DNA from: JANQNX01 sp965601665
GTDB lineage: Bacteria; Pseudomonadota; Gammaproteobacteria; Eutrophobiales; Eutrophobiaceae
Length of the DNA stretch: 64,000 nt
Reading direction: 5' to 3'
NCBI GenBank assembly: GCA_965601665.1
Contig: OZ271833.1
Span: 1,922,001 to 1,986,000 of the forward strand
A program made the position numbers and the translations under genes. The notes under the pieces were generated by a model. The model ran no database searches, was not told where the DNA came from, and was given only the letters and a program-made list of their open reading frames with translations. Position 1 is the first letter of the stretch; each line of letters begins with the position of its first letter. Positions 51,839-61,618 of this stretch are shown here, in pieces.

Positions 51839-53449
51839 CTACGTCTGTTTTTTCACATGCATAAAAATGATTCTGAATGTTGTACCTTTATCAGAACTCC
51901 TTAACAGCAACAGGTTTGCTGAATTTGCCTCACACATTTCTCTGGCCAGATACAGCCCGAGTCCTGAACCATCGGTTTCTGTTGTAAAAAAAGGTTCAAA
52001 CATACTATCCCTGATATTCTCCGGGATGCCGGTGCCATAATCAATTATATCGATATAAGGCCGTTGGTAATTGCTGTCGATACCACTGCGTATTGTTAAT
52101 AAAGGTGTGCCACGTGAATAACGCAGGCCATTTTCGCACAGGTTCCAAAGCACCTGGTGTAGTTGAGTCGGATCAATATTTATTTGCAGTTGTTCGTCTT
52201 GTGTATCAAGTTCAATACATTCAGTAGTGAATTTGTATCTGCTCCTGACCTCGTCGGCAAACTTCTGTAACCATGGCTTTAGTAAAACCCGTTCCGGTGC
52301 TGTCTCGCCGCGTTTACTGATGCTGAGCACATTTTCAATAATACTGTTGACACGGGTTGAGTGCTCATTAATGATTTCAACCAGACGCTGATCTTCACTG
52401 GAGAGCTTGTCTGATTCATACAGTAGTTGTCCCGCATGATTAATCGCACCTAGCGGATTTCGAATTTCATGGGCGATACTCCCTGCCAGTCTGCCAAGCG
52501 AAGCGAGTTTCATTTCCTGTGCTCGCTGGCGAATACTGGCTATATCCTCGAGAAATACCAGGATCTGGTAACTTGAACCATAGGTCAGGCGGACAAAGGA
52601 TGCCTGCACTTCTATCTCACTGTTGTCAGGTTTAATGATTACCTTATAGAGATTTTCATCTTTCAGCCATTTGTCGATATGAATTTTAAGTTTGGAGGTG
52701 ATTTGCTGAACGGTATCTTCACTATCGTTAGCTCTGCTTTTGAGTAACCTGCCGGCAGAAGCATTAATTAACAGTGGTTTTAAATTGTCATCCAGCACCA
52801 CGATGCCTGACTGCATCCTTTGAACGATATGCTCGTTCAATTCGGCTAGTTCAGAGATCTCCCTGGCCTGCTTTTCCGCCAATGCTTCCGATTCGCGCAC
52901 CCGCGCCGACAAAAGGTTGCCAATGATAGCTGTAACAAAAAAAGTCGCACCAAGGATGCCTGCGTGGATGTAATTGACGTTATAGGCGAGTAAAAAAAAC
53001 TGGATATAGAGCTCATGAGCAAGCACGGCTATTGTCGCAATGGCTGCAAACAATATCGCTATCCTGCCAGCACGAAGAATACTGCCGCCTGCCACTGCGA
53101 TAACAAGCAACATACCGAAGCCACTACTCAAACCATTGCTGGAGTACATCATCAGGCTCAGGACGATGATATCGACCAGCGCATGGATCGCTATTTGCAG
53201 GTAATAACGCGGCGCCTGCATCTGAATAAACGCAAGAAACAGTATGGCAATTACCAGATAAGCATGGGCCACAATACTGAACAGGTCTGCATTCAGTAGA
53301 CCAAGAGGTCTTGGTAGTTGCCCGATATGAATTAACGAGACGAACAAGCCGGCGAGCAGGATGCGATATAGATTAAAGTACTGCAGGGCAGTCCAACTGA
53401 TGGGTCTGTAATCAACAGAACTCCCGGCAGATGCAATAGCGGTGCTCAT
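51839..53449 (-). CDS. pilS: Sensor histidine kinase, PilS type
   Basis: A 536-residue kinase. The N-terminus has about six membrane helices (25-180) with little periplasmic sequence, as in PilS, which senses pilin in the membrane. A PAS-like domain spans 205-300. The dimerisation and phospho-acceptor segment has H327 in GSIAHEIRNPLGAINHAGQL. The catalytic domain shows the N box (NLCENGLRYS), G1 (DYGTGI, 470-475), F box and G2 (GSGLGL, 494-499). It forms an operon with pilR, and is divergent from sucC across 168 bases. Confidence 0.92.
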   Translation of the reverse strand: MSTAIASAGSSVDYRPISWTALQYFNLYRILLAGLFVSLIHIGQLPRPLGLLNADLFSIVAHAYLVIAILFLAFIQMQAPRYYLQIAIHALVDIIVLSLMMYSSNGLSSGFGMLLVIAVAGGSILRAGRIAILFAAIATIAVLAHELYIQFFLLAYNVNYIHAGILGATFFVTAIIGNLLSARVRESEALAEKQAREISELAELNEHIVQRMQSGIVVLDDNLKPLLINASAGRLLKSRANDSEDTVQQITSKLKIHIDKWLKDENLYKVIIKPDNSEIEVQASFVRLTYGSSYQILVFLEDIASIRQRAQEMKLASLGRLAGSIAHEIRNPLGAINHAGQLLYESDKLSSEDQRLVEIINEHSTRVNSIIENVLSISKRGETAPERVLLKPWLQKFADEVRSRYKFTTECIELDTQDEQLQINIDPTQLHQVLWNLCENGLRYSRGTPLLTIRSGIDSNYQRPYIDIIDYGTGIPENIRDSMFEPFFTTETDGSGLGLYLAREMCEANSANLLLLRSSDKGTTFRIIFMHVKKQT

Positions 53450-53617
53450 GGTGCTCTGTCTTTCCAGCTTTTGGTCTGCGTTTGAAATGGTGTTAATGTC
53501 ATAGAAAGCAGTTAGTAACTCTGGCTTGTTTTGATAGACTACCTTTGTTTATTAAAGATGTAACATGTATTTTGTATTATTCATTTCATTTCCTCGACTA
53601 TTTTCCTAGGCTAAAAC
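53450..53617. promoter_or_regulatory. Divergent pilS / sucC intergenic region
   Basis: This 168-base stretch must contain promoters for pilS and sucCD. For sucC, TTGTTT (53545-53550) with TATTTT 17 bases later, and TTAAAG with TATTAT 17 bases later (ending near 53580), are two weak -35/-10 pairs on the plus strand. Neither is strong, and no operator palindrome stands out. Nothing else is visible here. Confidence 0.3.
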
Positions 53618-54787
53618 ATGAACTTACATGAATATCAGGCTAAAAAGCTATTCGAAGACTTCGGTATAAACGTCCCACCGGGAAAGCCCGCTTTTTCTAT
53701 TAAGGATGCAGTACGCTACGCGGCTGAGCTTGGTGGAGACCGCTGGGTAATCAAGGCCCAGGTTCACGCGGGTGGTCGCGGCAAGGCGGGCGGGGTAAAA
53801 ATCGTCAAGGGCATCGAGGAACTGGAAAAGGTGTCCAAGAGCATGCTGCAAAGCAGGCTTGTCACCAAACAGTCCGCCCCGACAGGACAACCCGTCAACT
53901 GCGTGCTGGTATCAACGGTTTCAGAAATTGCGGATGAACTGTACCTGGGTATGGTCGTGGATCGCGGCAGCAGGCGTATCGCCATCATGGCGTCGACAGA
54001 AGGCGGCATGGATATCGAGGAAGTTGCTGCTACCAATCCTGAAAAGATTATTACCGTTATCGTTGATCCAGTACTTGGATTACAAACTCATCAGTGCCGA
54101 CGTATTGGATTTGAACTGGGCCTTGATGCCCGTCAACGTGACCAGTTAAACAAGATACTAAACGGCCTATACAAGCTTTTTACTGATAAAGATCTGAGCC
54201 TGGTGGAGATTAACCCCCTGACTATCAACGGGGATGGCGACCTTGAAGCACTGGATGCCAAGATTGGCATAGATGACAATGCGCTGTTCAGGCAACCACA
54301 TCTTGAAGAATGGCGCGACCCTTCACAGGAAGACGAGAAAGAAAGTATCGCCAAGCGTTTTGACCTCAATTATGTCACGCTGGATGGCAATATCGCCTGC
54401 ATGGTAAACGGTGCAGGCCTGGCGATGGCGACAATGGATATTATCAAGTTACACGGCGGTGAACCGGCAAACTTTCTTGATGTTGGTGGTGGAGCTACCG
54501 CCGATCGCGTGGCTGAAGCGTTCAAGTTGATTGTCTCGGATGGCAATGTTCAGGCAATACTGGTCAACATTTTTGGCGGTATAGTTCGTTGTGACCTGAT
54601 TGCTGACGGGATCATTCAGGCTGTCAAGGAAGTTGGTGTTAGTGTACCCGTGGTAGTCAGACTGGAAGGTACCAACGTCGATGAAGGTAAAAAGAAACTG
54701 GCTGATAGCGGCCTGACCATAACCGCAGCTGACAACCTGACCGATGCTGCCAAGAAAGCGGTTGCTGCAGCGGGAGGAAATGACTGA
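53618..54787 (+). CDS. sucC: Succinyl-CoA synthetase, beta subunit
   Basis: TCA-cycle enzyme subunit. The 389-residue protein starts MNLHEYQAKKLFEDFGI, the standard SucC N-terminus. It has the ATP-grasp lysine and Gly-rich loop in WVIKAQVHAGGRGKAGGVKI, the metal-binding LVEINPLTINGDG and the CoA/phosphate-facing GGGATADRVAEAFKLI, NIFGGIVRCDLIADGII. All expected conserved segments are intact. The stop overlaps the sucD start by one base (TGATG), so the two subunits are translated in step. Confidence 0.98.
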   Translation: MNLHEYQAKKLFEDFGINVPPGKPAFSIKDAVRYAAELGGDRWVIKAQVHAGGRGKAGGVKIVKGIEELEKVSKSMLQSRLVTKQSAPTGQPVNCVLVSTVSEIADELYLGMVVDRGSRRIAIMASTEGGMDIEEVAATNPEKIITVIVDPVLGLQTHQCRRIGFELGLDARQRDQLNKILNGLYKLFTDKDLSLVEINPLTINGDGDLEALDAKIGIDDNALFRQPHLEEWRDPSQEDEKESIAKRFDLNYVTLDGNIACMVNGAGLAMATMDIIKLHGGEPANFLDVGGGATADRVAEAFKLIVSDGNVQAILVNIFGGIVRCDLIADGIIQAVKEVGVSVPVVVRLEGTNVDEGKKKLADSGLTITAADNLTDAAKKAVAAAGGND

Positions 54788-55662
54788 TGGCCATACTTAT
54801 CGATAAAAATACCAGGGTTATTGTCCAGGGATTTACCGGTAGACAGGGCACGTTTCATGCCGAACAGGCGATTGAATATGGAACTCAGATAGTCGGTGGT
54901 GTGACACCAGGACGCGGTGGCGAAACGCATCTCGACAAACCGGTATTTGACACCGTTGCCGATGCCGTGCAGGAAACCGGCGCCAATGCGTCAATGATCA
55001 TGGTACCGGCAGCCTATGCAGCGGAATCCATTGCCGAGGCAGCCGAGGCAGGAATAGAGATTATTGTGTGCATAACCGAGGGTATCCCGGTTATCGACAT
55101 GGTCAAGGTGCGCGCCTACCTTGAAAGCATGCCTGCAGTAAGGCTTGTCGGACCGAATTGCCCCGGCGTTATAACCCCGGAACAATGTAAGATTGGCATT
55201 ATGCCAGGCAGTATTCACAAGGCTGGCAGTATCGGTATTGTTTCCCGCTCCGGTACCCTTACCTACGAGGCTGTTCACCAGACTACTACCAATGGGCTGG
55301 GTCAAAGTACCTGTGTTGGTATCGGCGGCGATCCGATTCATGGAATGAATTTTATTGATTGCCTCGGCCTGTTCCAGGAAGACCCGGACACCAAAGGCAT
55401 TATCATGGTAGGTGAAATCGGCGGCACCGCAGAAGAAGAAGCAGCAAGTTTTATCAAGGACAACGTTACCAAACCGGTCGTTGGCTACATCGCCGGCGTC
55501 ACTGCTCCTCCGGGAAAGCGCATGGGTCACGCCGGCGCTATCATATCTGGCGGCAAGGGTACGGCTGCAGATAAGTTTGCGGCACTTGAAGAAGCTGGTG
55601 TGTTAACCGTTCGATCACCTGCCGAGTTAGGTGACGCCATTGCGAAAAAGATGGGCAACTAG
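54787..55662 (+). CDS. sucD: Succinyl-CoA synthetase, alpha subunit
   Basis: CoA-binding and phosphohistidine subunit of succinyl-CoA synthetase. The 291 residues include the CoA-binding VIVQGFTGRQGTFHAEQAIE, the NCPGVITP segment, SRSGTLTYEAVHQTT and the active-site His at residue 248 in RMGHAGAIISGGKG. Length and motifs are normal. It is convergent with the SGNH-type gene, whose stop follows without any gap. No terminator hairpin is seen between them. Confidence 0.98.
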   Translation: MAILIDKNTRVIVQGFTGRQGTFHAEQAIEYGTQIVGGVTPGRGGETHLDKPVFDTVADAVQETGANASMIMVPAAYAAESIAEAAEAGIEIIVCITEGIPVIDMVKVRAYLESMPAVRLVGPNCPGVITPEQCKIGIMPGSIHKAGSIGIVSRSGTLTYEAVHQTTTNGLGQSTCVGIGGDPIHGMNFIDCLGLFQEDPDTKGIIMVGEIGGTAEEEAASFIKDNVTKPVVGYIAGVTAPPGKRMGHAGAIISGGKGTAADKFAALEEAGVLTVRSPAELGDAIAKKMGN

Positions 55663-56757
55663 CTATTTGCGCATGATATCCAGTATTGCTTCGGTAACTC
55701 GTTCCCTGTCTGACTTGTCTATGTGAGAACCATCAGGTAAGTCAATCCCTGTTAAAGAAGCGTAGTCACGGAAGTGTATTGCACGCGGGTGGGTACCGAT
55801 AACCACATCCCAATAGCGATTTCTTGGATAGCGTGCAGCCAGCACCCTTGCCACAAGCTTGTCGACAGGAAAATGAATCAGCGTTACCTCGCCTCCTCGC
55901 TCTTCGATTGCTGCAATGTATTGCTGAATACGTGACGACGCTTCAATCAACCCGGAATCCGGTGCCATTTGCAGACTGTCAGCCAGCTTTCTATAAAATT
56001 CTTGCAGAGTCTGATTGGACATGACTTTGCGATCATCACTGTATGACCTTCCCAGACTGCGTGCGACGCGCTGCAGGTAGAAGTCAGGCATTGTGACCTT
56101 TGAGTAATCAGCCATACGTGATCGGTCAGGCAACATCATCAGGTAGTTACCGGAAGAACTATCTCTTGTCGACAACCATGACAGTAACGTAGTCAGTGGT
56201 CTTGCGCCCGTCAGCCTCGTGGCAAGTTGTGATATCAGCCAGTTTTCAATACGTTCATCAACAATGGCATAAGGAGGATTATCCTTTGCCAGATACTGAT
56301 TGTGATAGTAAGCAAGCCAATCGACAGAGCGATCTTTCTTGTCATTAAATAACAGTGTTGCTGCACTGTAAGAAACCAGCACCTTGCCAGTTATACGCTT
56401 ATCTTCGGCAAGATCTTTTAGCACAGGAATAAATGATGCACCATCAATAGATAGTTGCACTGGTTCAAACCCTGTCCTGTAGCCGATGAGTTCTGTGGAG
56501 ATACCCAGTTGAGAGCGAGACGCACCAATAATAATGAATGCCTGCTCACCAAGTTCTGATGCACGCTCTCGCTGCCTTGACCATAGTAAAGGACTATCAG
56601 GTAACGATGGTTGCCAGCCATCTAGTCTCATGTTGAACTCGACTAGCCCCAGTAGCAGCAAAAACCCTCCGACACCAACCAGCCAGCTGCCCCCCCAACC
56701 TCTAAATAAGTGACTGGTACTAGAATTGGAAATAGATGAAAGCACGATCATCACCAC
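55663..56757 (-). CDS. SGNH/DltD-like membrane-anchored protein, partner of the MBOAT O-acyltransferase
   Basis: A 364-residue protein with one N-terminal membrane helix (GGSWLVGVGGFLLLLGLVEF) and a periplasmic SGNH-like domain. The nucleophile loop reads FIIIGASRSQLGIS near residue 76. The catalytic Asp-His pair is in LPDGSHID near the C-terminus (about 345). Such proteins work with MBOAT acyltransferases, in the manner of AlgJ/AlgX or DltD, to place acetyl or other acyl groups on an exported polymer. The gene overlaps the end of the MBOAT gene by 38 bases, so the two make a unit. Substrate unknown; a glycan of this window is one candidate. Confidence 0.75.
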   Translation of the reverse strand: MVMIVLSSISNSSTSHLFRGWGGSWLVGVGGFLLLLGLVEFNMRLDGWQPSLPDSPLLWSRQRERASELGEQAFIIIGASRSQLGISTELIGYRTGFEPVQLSIDGASFIPVLKDLAEDKRITGKVLVSYSAATLLFNDKKDRSVDWLAYYHNQYLAKDNPPYAIVDERIENWLISQLATRLTGARPLTTLLSWLSTRDSSSGNYLMMLPDRSRMADYSKVTMPDFYLQRVARSLGRSYSDDRKVMSNQTLQEFYRKLADSLQMAPDSGLIEASSRIQQYIAAIEERGGEVTLIHFPVDKLVARVLAARYPRNRYWDVVIGTHPRAIHFRDYASLTGIDLPDGSHIDKSDRERVTEAILDIMRK

Positions 56758-58135
56758 TGGAGAATAGATAGATCATCAATAACTGCACGAAGAGTATTAC
56801 TCCTCTTAATTGCGGCGGTGTCAATGCGAACAGTTGCTCAATTGATTTATCGCGTCGAATAATATGCCAGGCCAGTAGGGAGAATGCTAAGCAGGCGGCA
56901 AGTAATGCGTCACCAGAAACGGGGGCTTGCACTATTCCCGGTGTTAAAATATTGGCAAATATTAACCAGGCGGTTCCCATATCCGGCGCCCGGAAAAAAA
57001 CCCACGAAATGGAAATTAGCAGGTACGTCAGTAATATCAATGCAACTCTGGTAACCCGAGTAATAGCGAAACTGTTCTTGAAAATGGAGTAAAATATTTT
57101 TTCGAGTATAAGAAACAGACCGTGTAATCCTCCCCAGATGACAAACATCCATGAAGCTCCGTGCCAAAGCCCGACCAGTAACATAACAAATAGAAGGTTC
57201 AGTCCGGTCCTGAAACTGCCAGAACGATTGCCACCAAGTTCAATATAAAGATAATCACGGAACCAGGTAGACAGGGTAATATGCCAGCGCTGCCAGAAAT
57301 CACTGAAACCAACAGCCGCATATGGCGCCCTGAAGTTATGCGGCAAGTCATAGCCAAAACAGAGTGCGAGACCGACGGCAGCCGTTGAGTAACCGGCAAA
57401 ATCAAAAAATATCTGGCCAGAATAGGCAAAAATTGCAGACCAGGTTTCAAACCTGCCAAACGCATGCGGCATATCAAAAACACTTTCGACCAAAGGCGCC
57501 AGCAATCCGTCTGCAAACACGACTTTCATAAACAACCCGGTTACTGTCAGCGTCAGGCCCCAGCCCAGACGCTGACGGCATATGAATACAGGGTTAAGGC
57601 ACTGGGGTAGAAATTGTCCAGCCCGAACTATGGGGCCGGCAACCAACTGCGGAAAAAATGAGACATACAGTGCGTAGTCAAGCAGCGAACTACCTGGCTT
57701 TATCTTGTCACGATACACATCAATCGAGTAAGACAGGGTCTGGAATGTATAAAACGAAATGCCGACAGGCAAGATGATGCCGAGATCAACCGGGGCAAAC
57801 TCAATGCCTATAAAACCAAGTATTTCCAGCACATCGTTGAGTAAAAACTCACTGTATTTAAAGTAGCAAAGCAAACCAAGGTTAGCGCCAAGGCTTGCAA
57901 GTAACAGAAGTTTTTTTTGTTTACGGGAACCTGACTGATAGATTTTTCTGGCAAGGATCCAGTCACACACTGTGGAAAAATAAAGCAGCAGCACAAAAAA
58001 CGGATTCCATGCTGCGTAGAACAGGTAACTGGCAACAAGTAAAATCGATTTTCTGGCCGTCCAGTTACTTGTACAAGCATATAGAACAAGCACCGTGAAA
58101 AAAAAAACCAAAAATGTATAGGTATTAAATGGCAT
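56720..58135 (-). CDS. MBOAT-family O-acyltransferase (AlgI-like)
   Basis: A 471-residue membrane protein with about 11 helices. The MBOAT signatures are SFYTFQTLSYSIDVYRDK, AGPIVRAGQFLPQ, FSDFWQRWHITLSTWFRDYLYI and the conserved active-site His in LLVGLWHGASWMFVIWGG. This is the group containing alginate O-acetylase AlgI and DltB, which pass acyl groups across the inner membrane to a polysaccharide or teichoic acid. No alginate genes are present. It is transcribed with the SGNH protein gene and divergent from nadE. The two housekeeping neighbours suggest an inserted accessory pair. Confidence 0.92.
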   Translation of the reverse strand: MPFNTYTFLVFFFTVLVLYACTSNWTARKSILLVASYLFYAAWNPFFVLLLYFSTVCDWILARKIYQSGSRKQKKLLLLASLGANLGLLCYFKYSEFLLNDVLEILGFIGIEFAPVDLGIILPVGISFYTFQTLSYSIDVYRDKIKPGSSLLDYALYVSFFPQLVAGPIVRAGQFLPQCLNPVFICRQRLGWGLTLTVTGLFMKVVFADGLLAPLVESVFDMPHAFGRFETWSAIFAYSGQIFFDFAGYSTAAVGLALCFGYDLPHNFRAPYAAVGFSDFWQRWHITLSTWFRDYLYIELGGNRSGSFRTGLNLLFVMLLVGLWHGASWMFVIWGGLHGLFLILEKIFYSIFKNSFAITRVTRVALILLTYLLISISWVFFRAPDMGTAWLIFANILTPGIVQAPVSGDALLAACLAFSLLAWHIIRRDKSIEQLFALTPPQLRGVILFVQLLMIYLFSSGDDRAFIYFQF

Positions 58136-58227
58136 ACTTAACGAAGTTGCCTACTGATGAATAATATATTGGATTAGTCTGTTAACCAGATTTTTATAGC
58201 AAAACTCTTACTTACATTTCCTTGCAT

Positions 58228-59844
58228 ATGCTAAAAATCGCACTAGCACAAATCAACCTTACCGTTGGCGATATTATTGGTAATACTGAAAAAATCATCA
58301 ACGCCATCAAGGATGCTGAAGAGCAGCACACCGATATCATACTATTTCCGGAACTGAGTATTTGCTCTTACCCTCCGGAAGACCTGCTCTTCAGGCCGGC
58401 ATTTCTGGATAGCATACAACAGGCCCTCAGCAATATAACCAGCAATACTGGTGATATCCATGTCATTCTTGGTTTTCCTTTTCAGCAAGAAAGTAAATTG
58501 TTCAATGCCAGTGGACTGATATCAAGGCAACAACTGCAACAGGTCTATTGCAAACAGGAGTTACCAAACTATGGCGTGTTTGATGAGAAACGCTATTTTT
58601 CTCCAGGCAACGAGTTAACACTATTCGAGATAAAGGGAATCAAGGCCGCCATGACTATCTGTGAAGATATATGGGTGCCCGGCCCTGCCGCTGATGCAGC
58701 CAATGCAGGTGCGCAAATTTTGTTTAACATGAATGCGTCGCCTTATAACCGGAACAAGCTTCAGCAGCGTGAACAATTGGTGACACAGCGAGCGACTGAC
58801 AATGAGCTGTTCATTGCCTATACCAATCTCGTTGGCGGTCAGGACGAGTTGATTTTCGACGGTAATTCCATGCTTGTTGATAACCAGGGCAATGTTGTTT
58901 TTCACGCACCTGAGTTCGAGGAAGGGATATACGAGGTCACACTTGAAATTTCACAGCAGCACCTGTCAACTAAACACAAGGCCACTATTGAGTATGTCTC
59001 TACAGAAGAAAGTGTATACCGGGCACTGGTTATGGGTGTACGGGATTACGTTATAAAAAACAATTTCAAGGGCGTGGTGATTGGATTGTCAGGGGGCATA
59101 GACTCCGCATTGACCACCGCGATTGCTGTGGACGCACTGGGAGCAGACAACGTTGAAGTACTCATCATGCCATCGCGATACACGGCAGATATGAGTAATG
59201 ACGATGCGATTGAACAATCAAGCTTAATGGGCATACGACACGAGATTATTTCTATTGAACCTGTTTTTTCAGAGATACTGTCCTCACTGGAAAGACGCTT
59301 TACCGGTTTAGCGGCGGACATTACAGAAGAAAATATTCAGGCACGGTGCCGTGGAATTTTATTAATGGCGCTGTCAAACAAGACTGGCACGCTGTTGTTG
59401 ACGACCGGTAATAAAAGCGAAATGGCCGTTGGCTATTCAACACTGTACGGCGATATGTGCGGTGGTTTTGCGCCCTTGAAAGACGTATGGAAAACACTGG
59501 TCTACCGGCTTGCCGTTTGGCGTAACCAGCAGGGTCGGGTTATTCCGGAAAACGTTATTACTCGCGCACCCTCCGCTGAACTCAGGGCGGATCAGCGCGA
59601 TGAGGATTCGCTGCCACCGTATGAAAAACTGGATCCTATACTGGAACGTTACATAGAGATGGACATCAGCCCGGAAAAAATCATTGCCGACGGCTTTGAC
59701 AGGGAAGATGTAGAAAAAGTAGTCCGTCTGGTAGACAGGAATGAATATAAAAGAAGGCAGGCCGCACCCGGGGTGCGCATTACGAACCGGGCTTTTGGTC
59801 GTGACAGGCGTTACCCGATCACCTCGGGCTATCTGGAACAATAA
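58228..59844 (+). CDS. nadE: Glutamine-dependent NAD+ synthase
   Basis: Last step of NAD synthesis: amidation of nicotinate adenine dinucleotide using glutamine nitrogen. The protein (538 residues from ATG 58228; a TTG two codons earlier is less likely) has an N-terminal nitrilase/glutaminase domain with the Glu-Lys-Cys triad: E42 in LFPELSICSYPP, K109 in VYCKQELPNYG, and C145 in AMTICEDIW. The C-terminal synthetase domain has the ATP PP-loop VIGLSGGIDSALTTAIA (284-300) and LTTGNKSEMAVGYSTLYGDM. The ending RITNRAFGRDRRYPI is typical for bacterial NadE. It is a single gene, convergent with bamD, with 1 base between the stops. Confidence 0.96.
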   Translation: MLKIALAQINLTVGDIIGNTEKIINAIKDAEEQHTDIILFPELSICSYPPEDLLFRPAFLDSIQQALSNITSNTGDIHVILGFPFQQESKLFNASGLISRQQLQQVYCKQELPNYGVFDEKRYFSPGNELTLFEIKGIKAAMTICEDIWVPGPAADAANAGAQILFNMNASPYNRNKLQQREQLVTQRATDNELFIAYTNLVGGQDELIFDGNSMLVDNQGNVVFHAPEFEEGIYEVTLEISQQHLSTKHKATIEYVSTEESVYRALVMGVRDYVIKNNFKGVVIGLSGGIDSALTTAIAVDALGADNVEVLIMPSRYTADMSNDDAIEQSSLMGIRHEIISIEPVFSEILSSLERRFTGLAADITEENIQARCRGILLMALSNKTGTLLLTTGNKSEMAVGYSTLYGDMCGGFAPLKDVWKTLVYRLAVWRNQQGRVIPENVITRAPSAELRADQRDEDSLPPYEKLDPILERYIEMDISPEKIIADGFDREDVEKVVRLVDRNEYKRRQAAPGVRITNRAFGRDRRYPITSGYLEQ

Positions 59845-59845
59845 A

Positions 59846-60616
59846 CTAGTAAACTTCTAACTGGCGAACTTCGTAAATACCGGGGTGGTTGGGATAGTTC
59901 GTTTCAAGCACCCTCAGGACATCATTGGCCAGATCTTCCATTTCGAGTACCCGGTAACCCTTGGCCAGTATCGCCAGGGCGTCAGGAACCGATGGCGTAC
60001 GTTGATAATTTTCAATTACGTACCTTGCTCGGTTGACGGCGGCGACGAACGCACCCCGACGCATGTAATACGTTGCCACGTAGACCTCGTTCTGGGCGAG
60101 CTTGTTTCTCAGGTAACGCATGCGCTGCTCCGAATCCACGCGGTACTGACTGTCGGGAAAACGTGTCACCAGTTCTGAGAAATCCTCAAAGGAACGCATA
60201 GCGGAACCCGGGTCCCGTTGCGCTTCATCGCGCGGCAGCAGACGCTGGGCGAGCCCCTTACCCCGGTTAAAATTCGACAGACCCTTCAGATAGTAGGCGT
60301 AATCAACATGCAGGTTTTGGGGATAAAGCTTGATAAACCGTTCGCAGGCAGCAATGGCAGCATCCGGTTCGTCATTTTTATAATGTGCATAGGCCAGATC
60401 CAGAAGAGACTGCTGCGCATGTTTGCCAAATGGAAAACGCGCCTCGAGCTTCTGGTAGTAATCTACTGCCTGGTCATAATTCCCTGAGTCAAGTGCGCCC
60501 CTGGCTGTTGAGTACAACCGGTCGGCACTCCAGTTCATGGTGTCATCCTCTTTTTCACCGAAAAACGAGCAACCTGCCAGCAGGAGACAAAGCAATATTG
60601 TGCTGATATTTCGCAT
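59846..60616 (-). CDS. bamD: Outer membrane protein assembly factor BamD
   Basis: Essential lipoprotein of the BAM complex that inserts beta-barrel proteins. The 256-residue precursor has a type II signal with lipobox LLAGC (cleaved before C16), so the mature protein is an outer-membrane lipoprotein facing the periplasm. The rest is TPR-like: SADRLYSTARGALDSGNYDQ, YQKLEARFPFGKHAQQSLL, LAYAHYKNDEPDAAIAACER and FIKLYPQNLHVDYAYYLKGL. Divergent from rluD across 54 bases, as in other Gammaproteobacteria, where bamD, rluD, pgeF and clpB are neighbours. Confidence 0.96.
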   Translation of the reverse strand: MRNISTILLCLLLAGCSFFGEKEDDTMNWSADRLYSTARGALDSGNYDQAVDYYQKLEARFPFGKHAQQSLLDLAYAHYKNDEPDAAIAACERFIKLYPQNLHVDYAYYLKGLSNFNRGKGLAQRLLPRDEAQRDPGSAMRSFEDFSELVTRFPDSQYRVDSEQRMRYLRNKLAQNEVYVATYYMRRGAFVAAVNRARYVIENYQRTPSVPDALAILAKGYRVLEMEDLANDVLRVLETNYPNHPGIYEVRQLEVY

Positions 60617-60670
60617 TGAACTAGGTTAGCCTAAACCCTTGTTCAGGGCTAGACTCTGCAGGCAAAGGTT

Positions 60671-61618
60671 ATGGATAAGCTGGAATTAACAATTACTATT
60701 GCAGAGACACATGCCGGACACAGGCTGGACCAGGTATTAAGCAAACTAATGCCCGAGCATTCCCGTTCCAGGATCCAGGACTGGATCAAGTCGGGCATGG
60801 TCACCATGAACGACAGGCAACCCCGACCGCGAGATGCTGTTGAAGTCGGCGATATCGTCAAACTTGATGTGAGTTTTGCCGTTGTCAGCGAAAACGAACC
60901 AGAGGCAATGCCACTGGATATAGTTCATGAAGATGATGAGGTCATACTGATTAGCAAGCCTGCCAACCTGGTTGTTCACCCCGGAGCAGGAAACCCGACG
61001 CATACGCTGGTCAATGCATTGCTGCACCATGACAGTAAGCTTAATCAGCTGCCCAGGGCCGGCATCGTGCATAGACTGGACAAGGACACGACAGGGATCA
61101 TGCTGGTGGCCCGTACACCACAGGCGCATACTTTCCTGGTAAACAAACTTCAGGCGCGTGAAATTAAACGGGAATACCAGGCACTGGTGTGTGGCACCAT
61201 AACCGCCGGAGGCAGTATAGAAACGGCTATCGGTCGCCACCCAACGCGACGAACACGCATGGCGGTTGTAAATTCTGGCAAACATGCGGTTACCCACTAC
61301 CGGTTACTTGAGAAATTTGAACACTACACCTTGTTAAGGGTCATGCTTGAGACAGGCAGAACACACCAGATACGTGTTCATATGGCTCACATAAAACACC
61401 CGATTGTCGGTGATCCTGTTTATGGAAAGAATAAATCGATACTAAAAGGTATTACCGAACCGGTGCGTGAGGCGGTATCAGGTTTTAAACGTCAGGCCCT
61501 GCATGCATGGCAATTGCAGTTTCCGCATCCTGCGACCGGTCAGCCAGTGGCATATTCGGCGTCCTTACCAACGGATTTGCAGACCCTGGTCAGCTTGCTT
61601 TCTGAACATGACCGGTAG
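60671..61618 (+). CDS. rluD: 23S rRNA pseudouridine(1911/1915/1917) synthase RluD
   Basis: Modifies helix 69 of 23S rRNA and assists 50S maturation. The 315-residue protein has an N-terminal S4 domain (HRLDQVLSKLMPEHSRSRIQ) and the RluA-family catalytic domain with D137 in IVHRLDKDTTGIMLVART. It also has VVHPGAGN, then HQIRVHMAHIKHPIVGDPVY and QALHAWQLQFPHP. All positions fit. The ribosome-binding site is weak. The stop overlaps the start of pgeF by 11 bases. Confidence 0.96.
   Translation: MDKLELTITIAETHAGHRLDQVLSKLMPEHSRSRIQDWIKSGMVTMNDRQPRPRDAVEVGDIVKLDVSFAVVSENEPEAMPLDIVHEDDEVILISKPANLVVHPGAGNPTHTLVNALLHHDSKLNQLPRAGIVHRLDKDTTGIMLVARTPQAHTFLVNKLQAREIKREYQALVCGTITAGGSIETAIGRHPTRRTRMAVVNSGKHAVTHYRLLEKFEHYTLLRVMLETGRTHQIRVHMAHIKHPIVGDPVYGKNKSILKGITEPVREAVSGFKRQALHAWQLQFPHPATGQPVAYSASLPTDLQTLVSLLSEHDR

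Noticed and set aside
54991..55530. 179-codon open frame antisense to sucD
   Set aside because: Shadow frame over a fully conserved housekeeping gene.
60746..61297. 183-codon open frame antisense to rluD
   Set aside because: Shadow of a conserved gene with all motifs on the plus strand.
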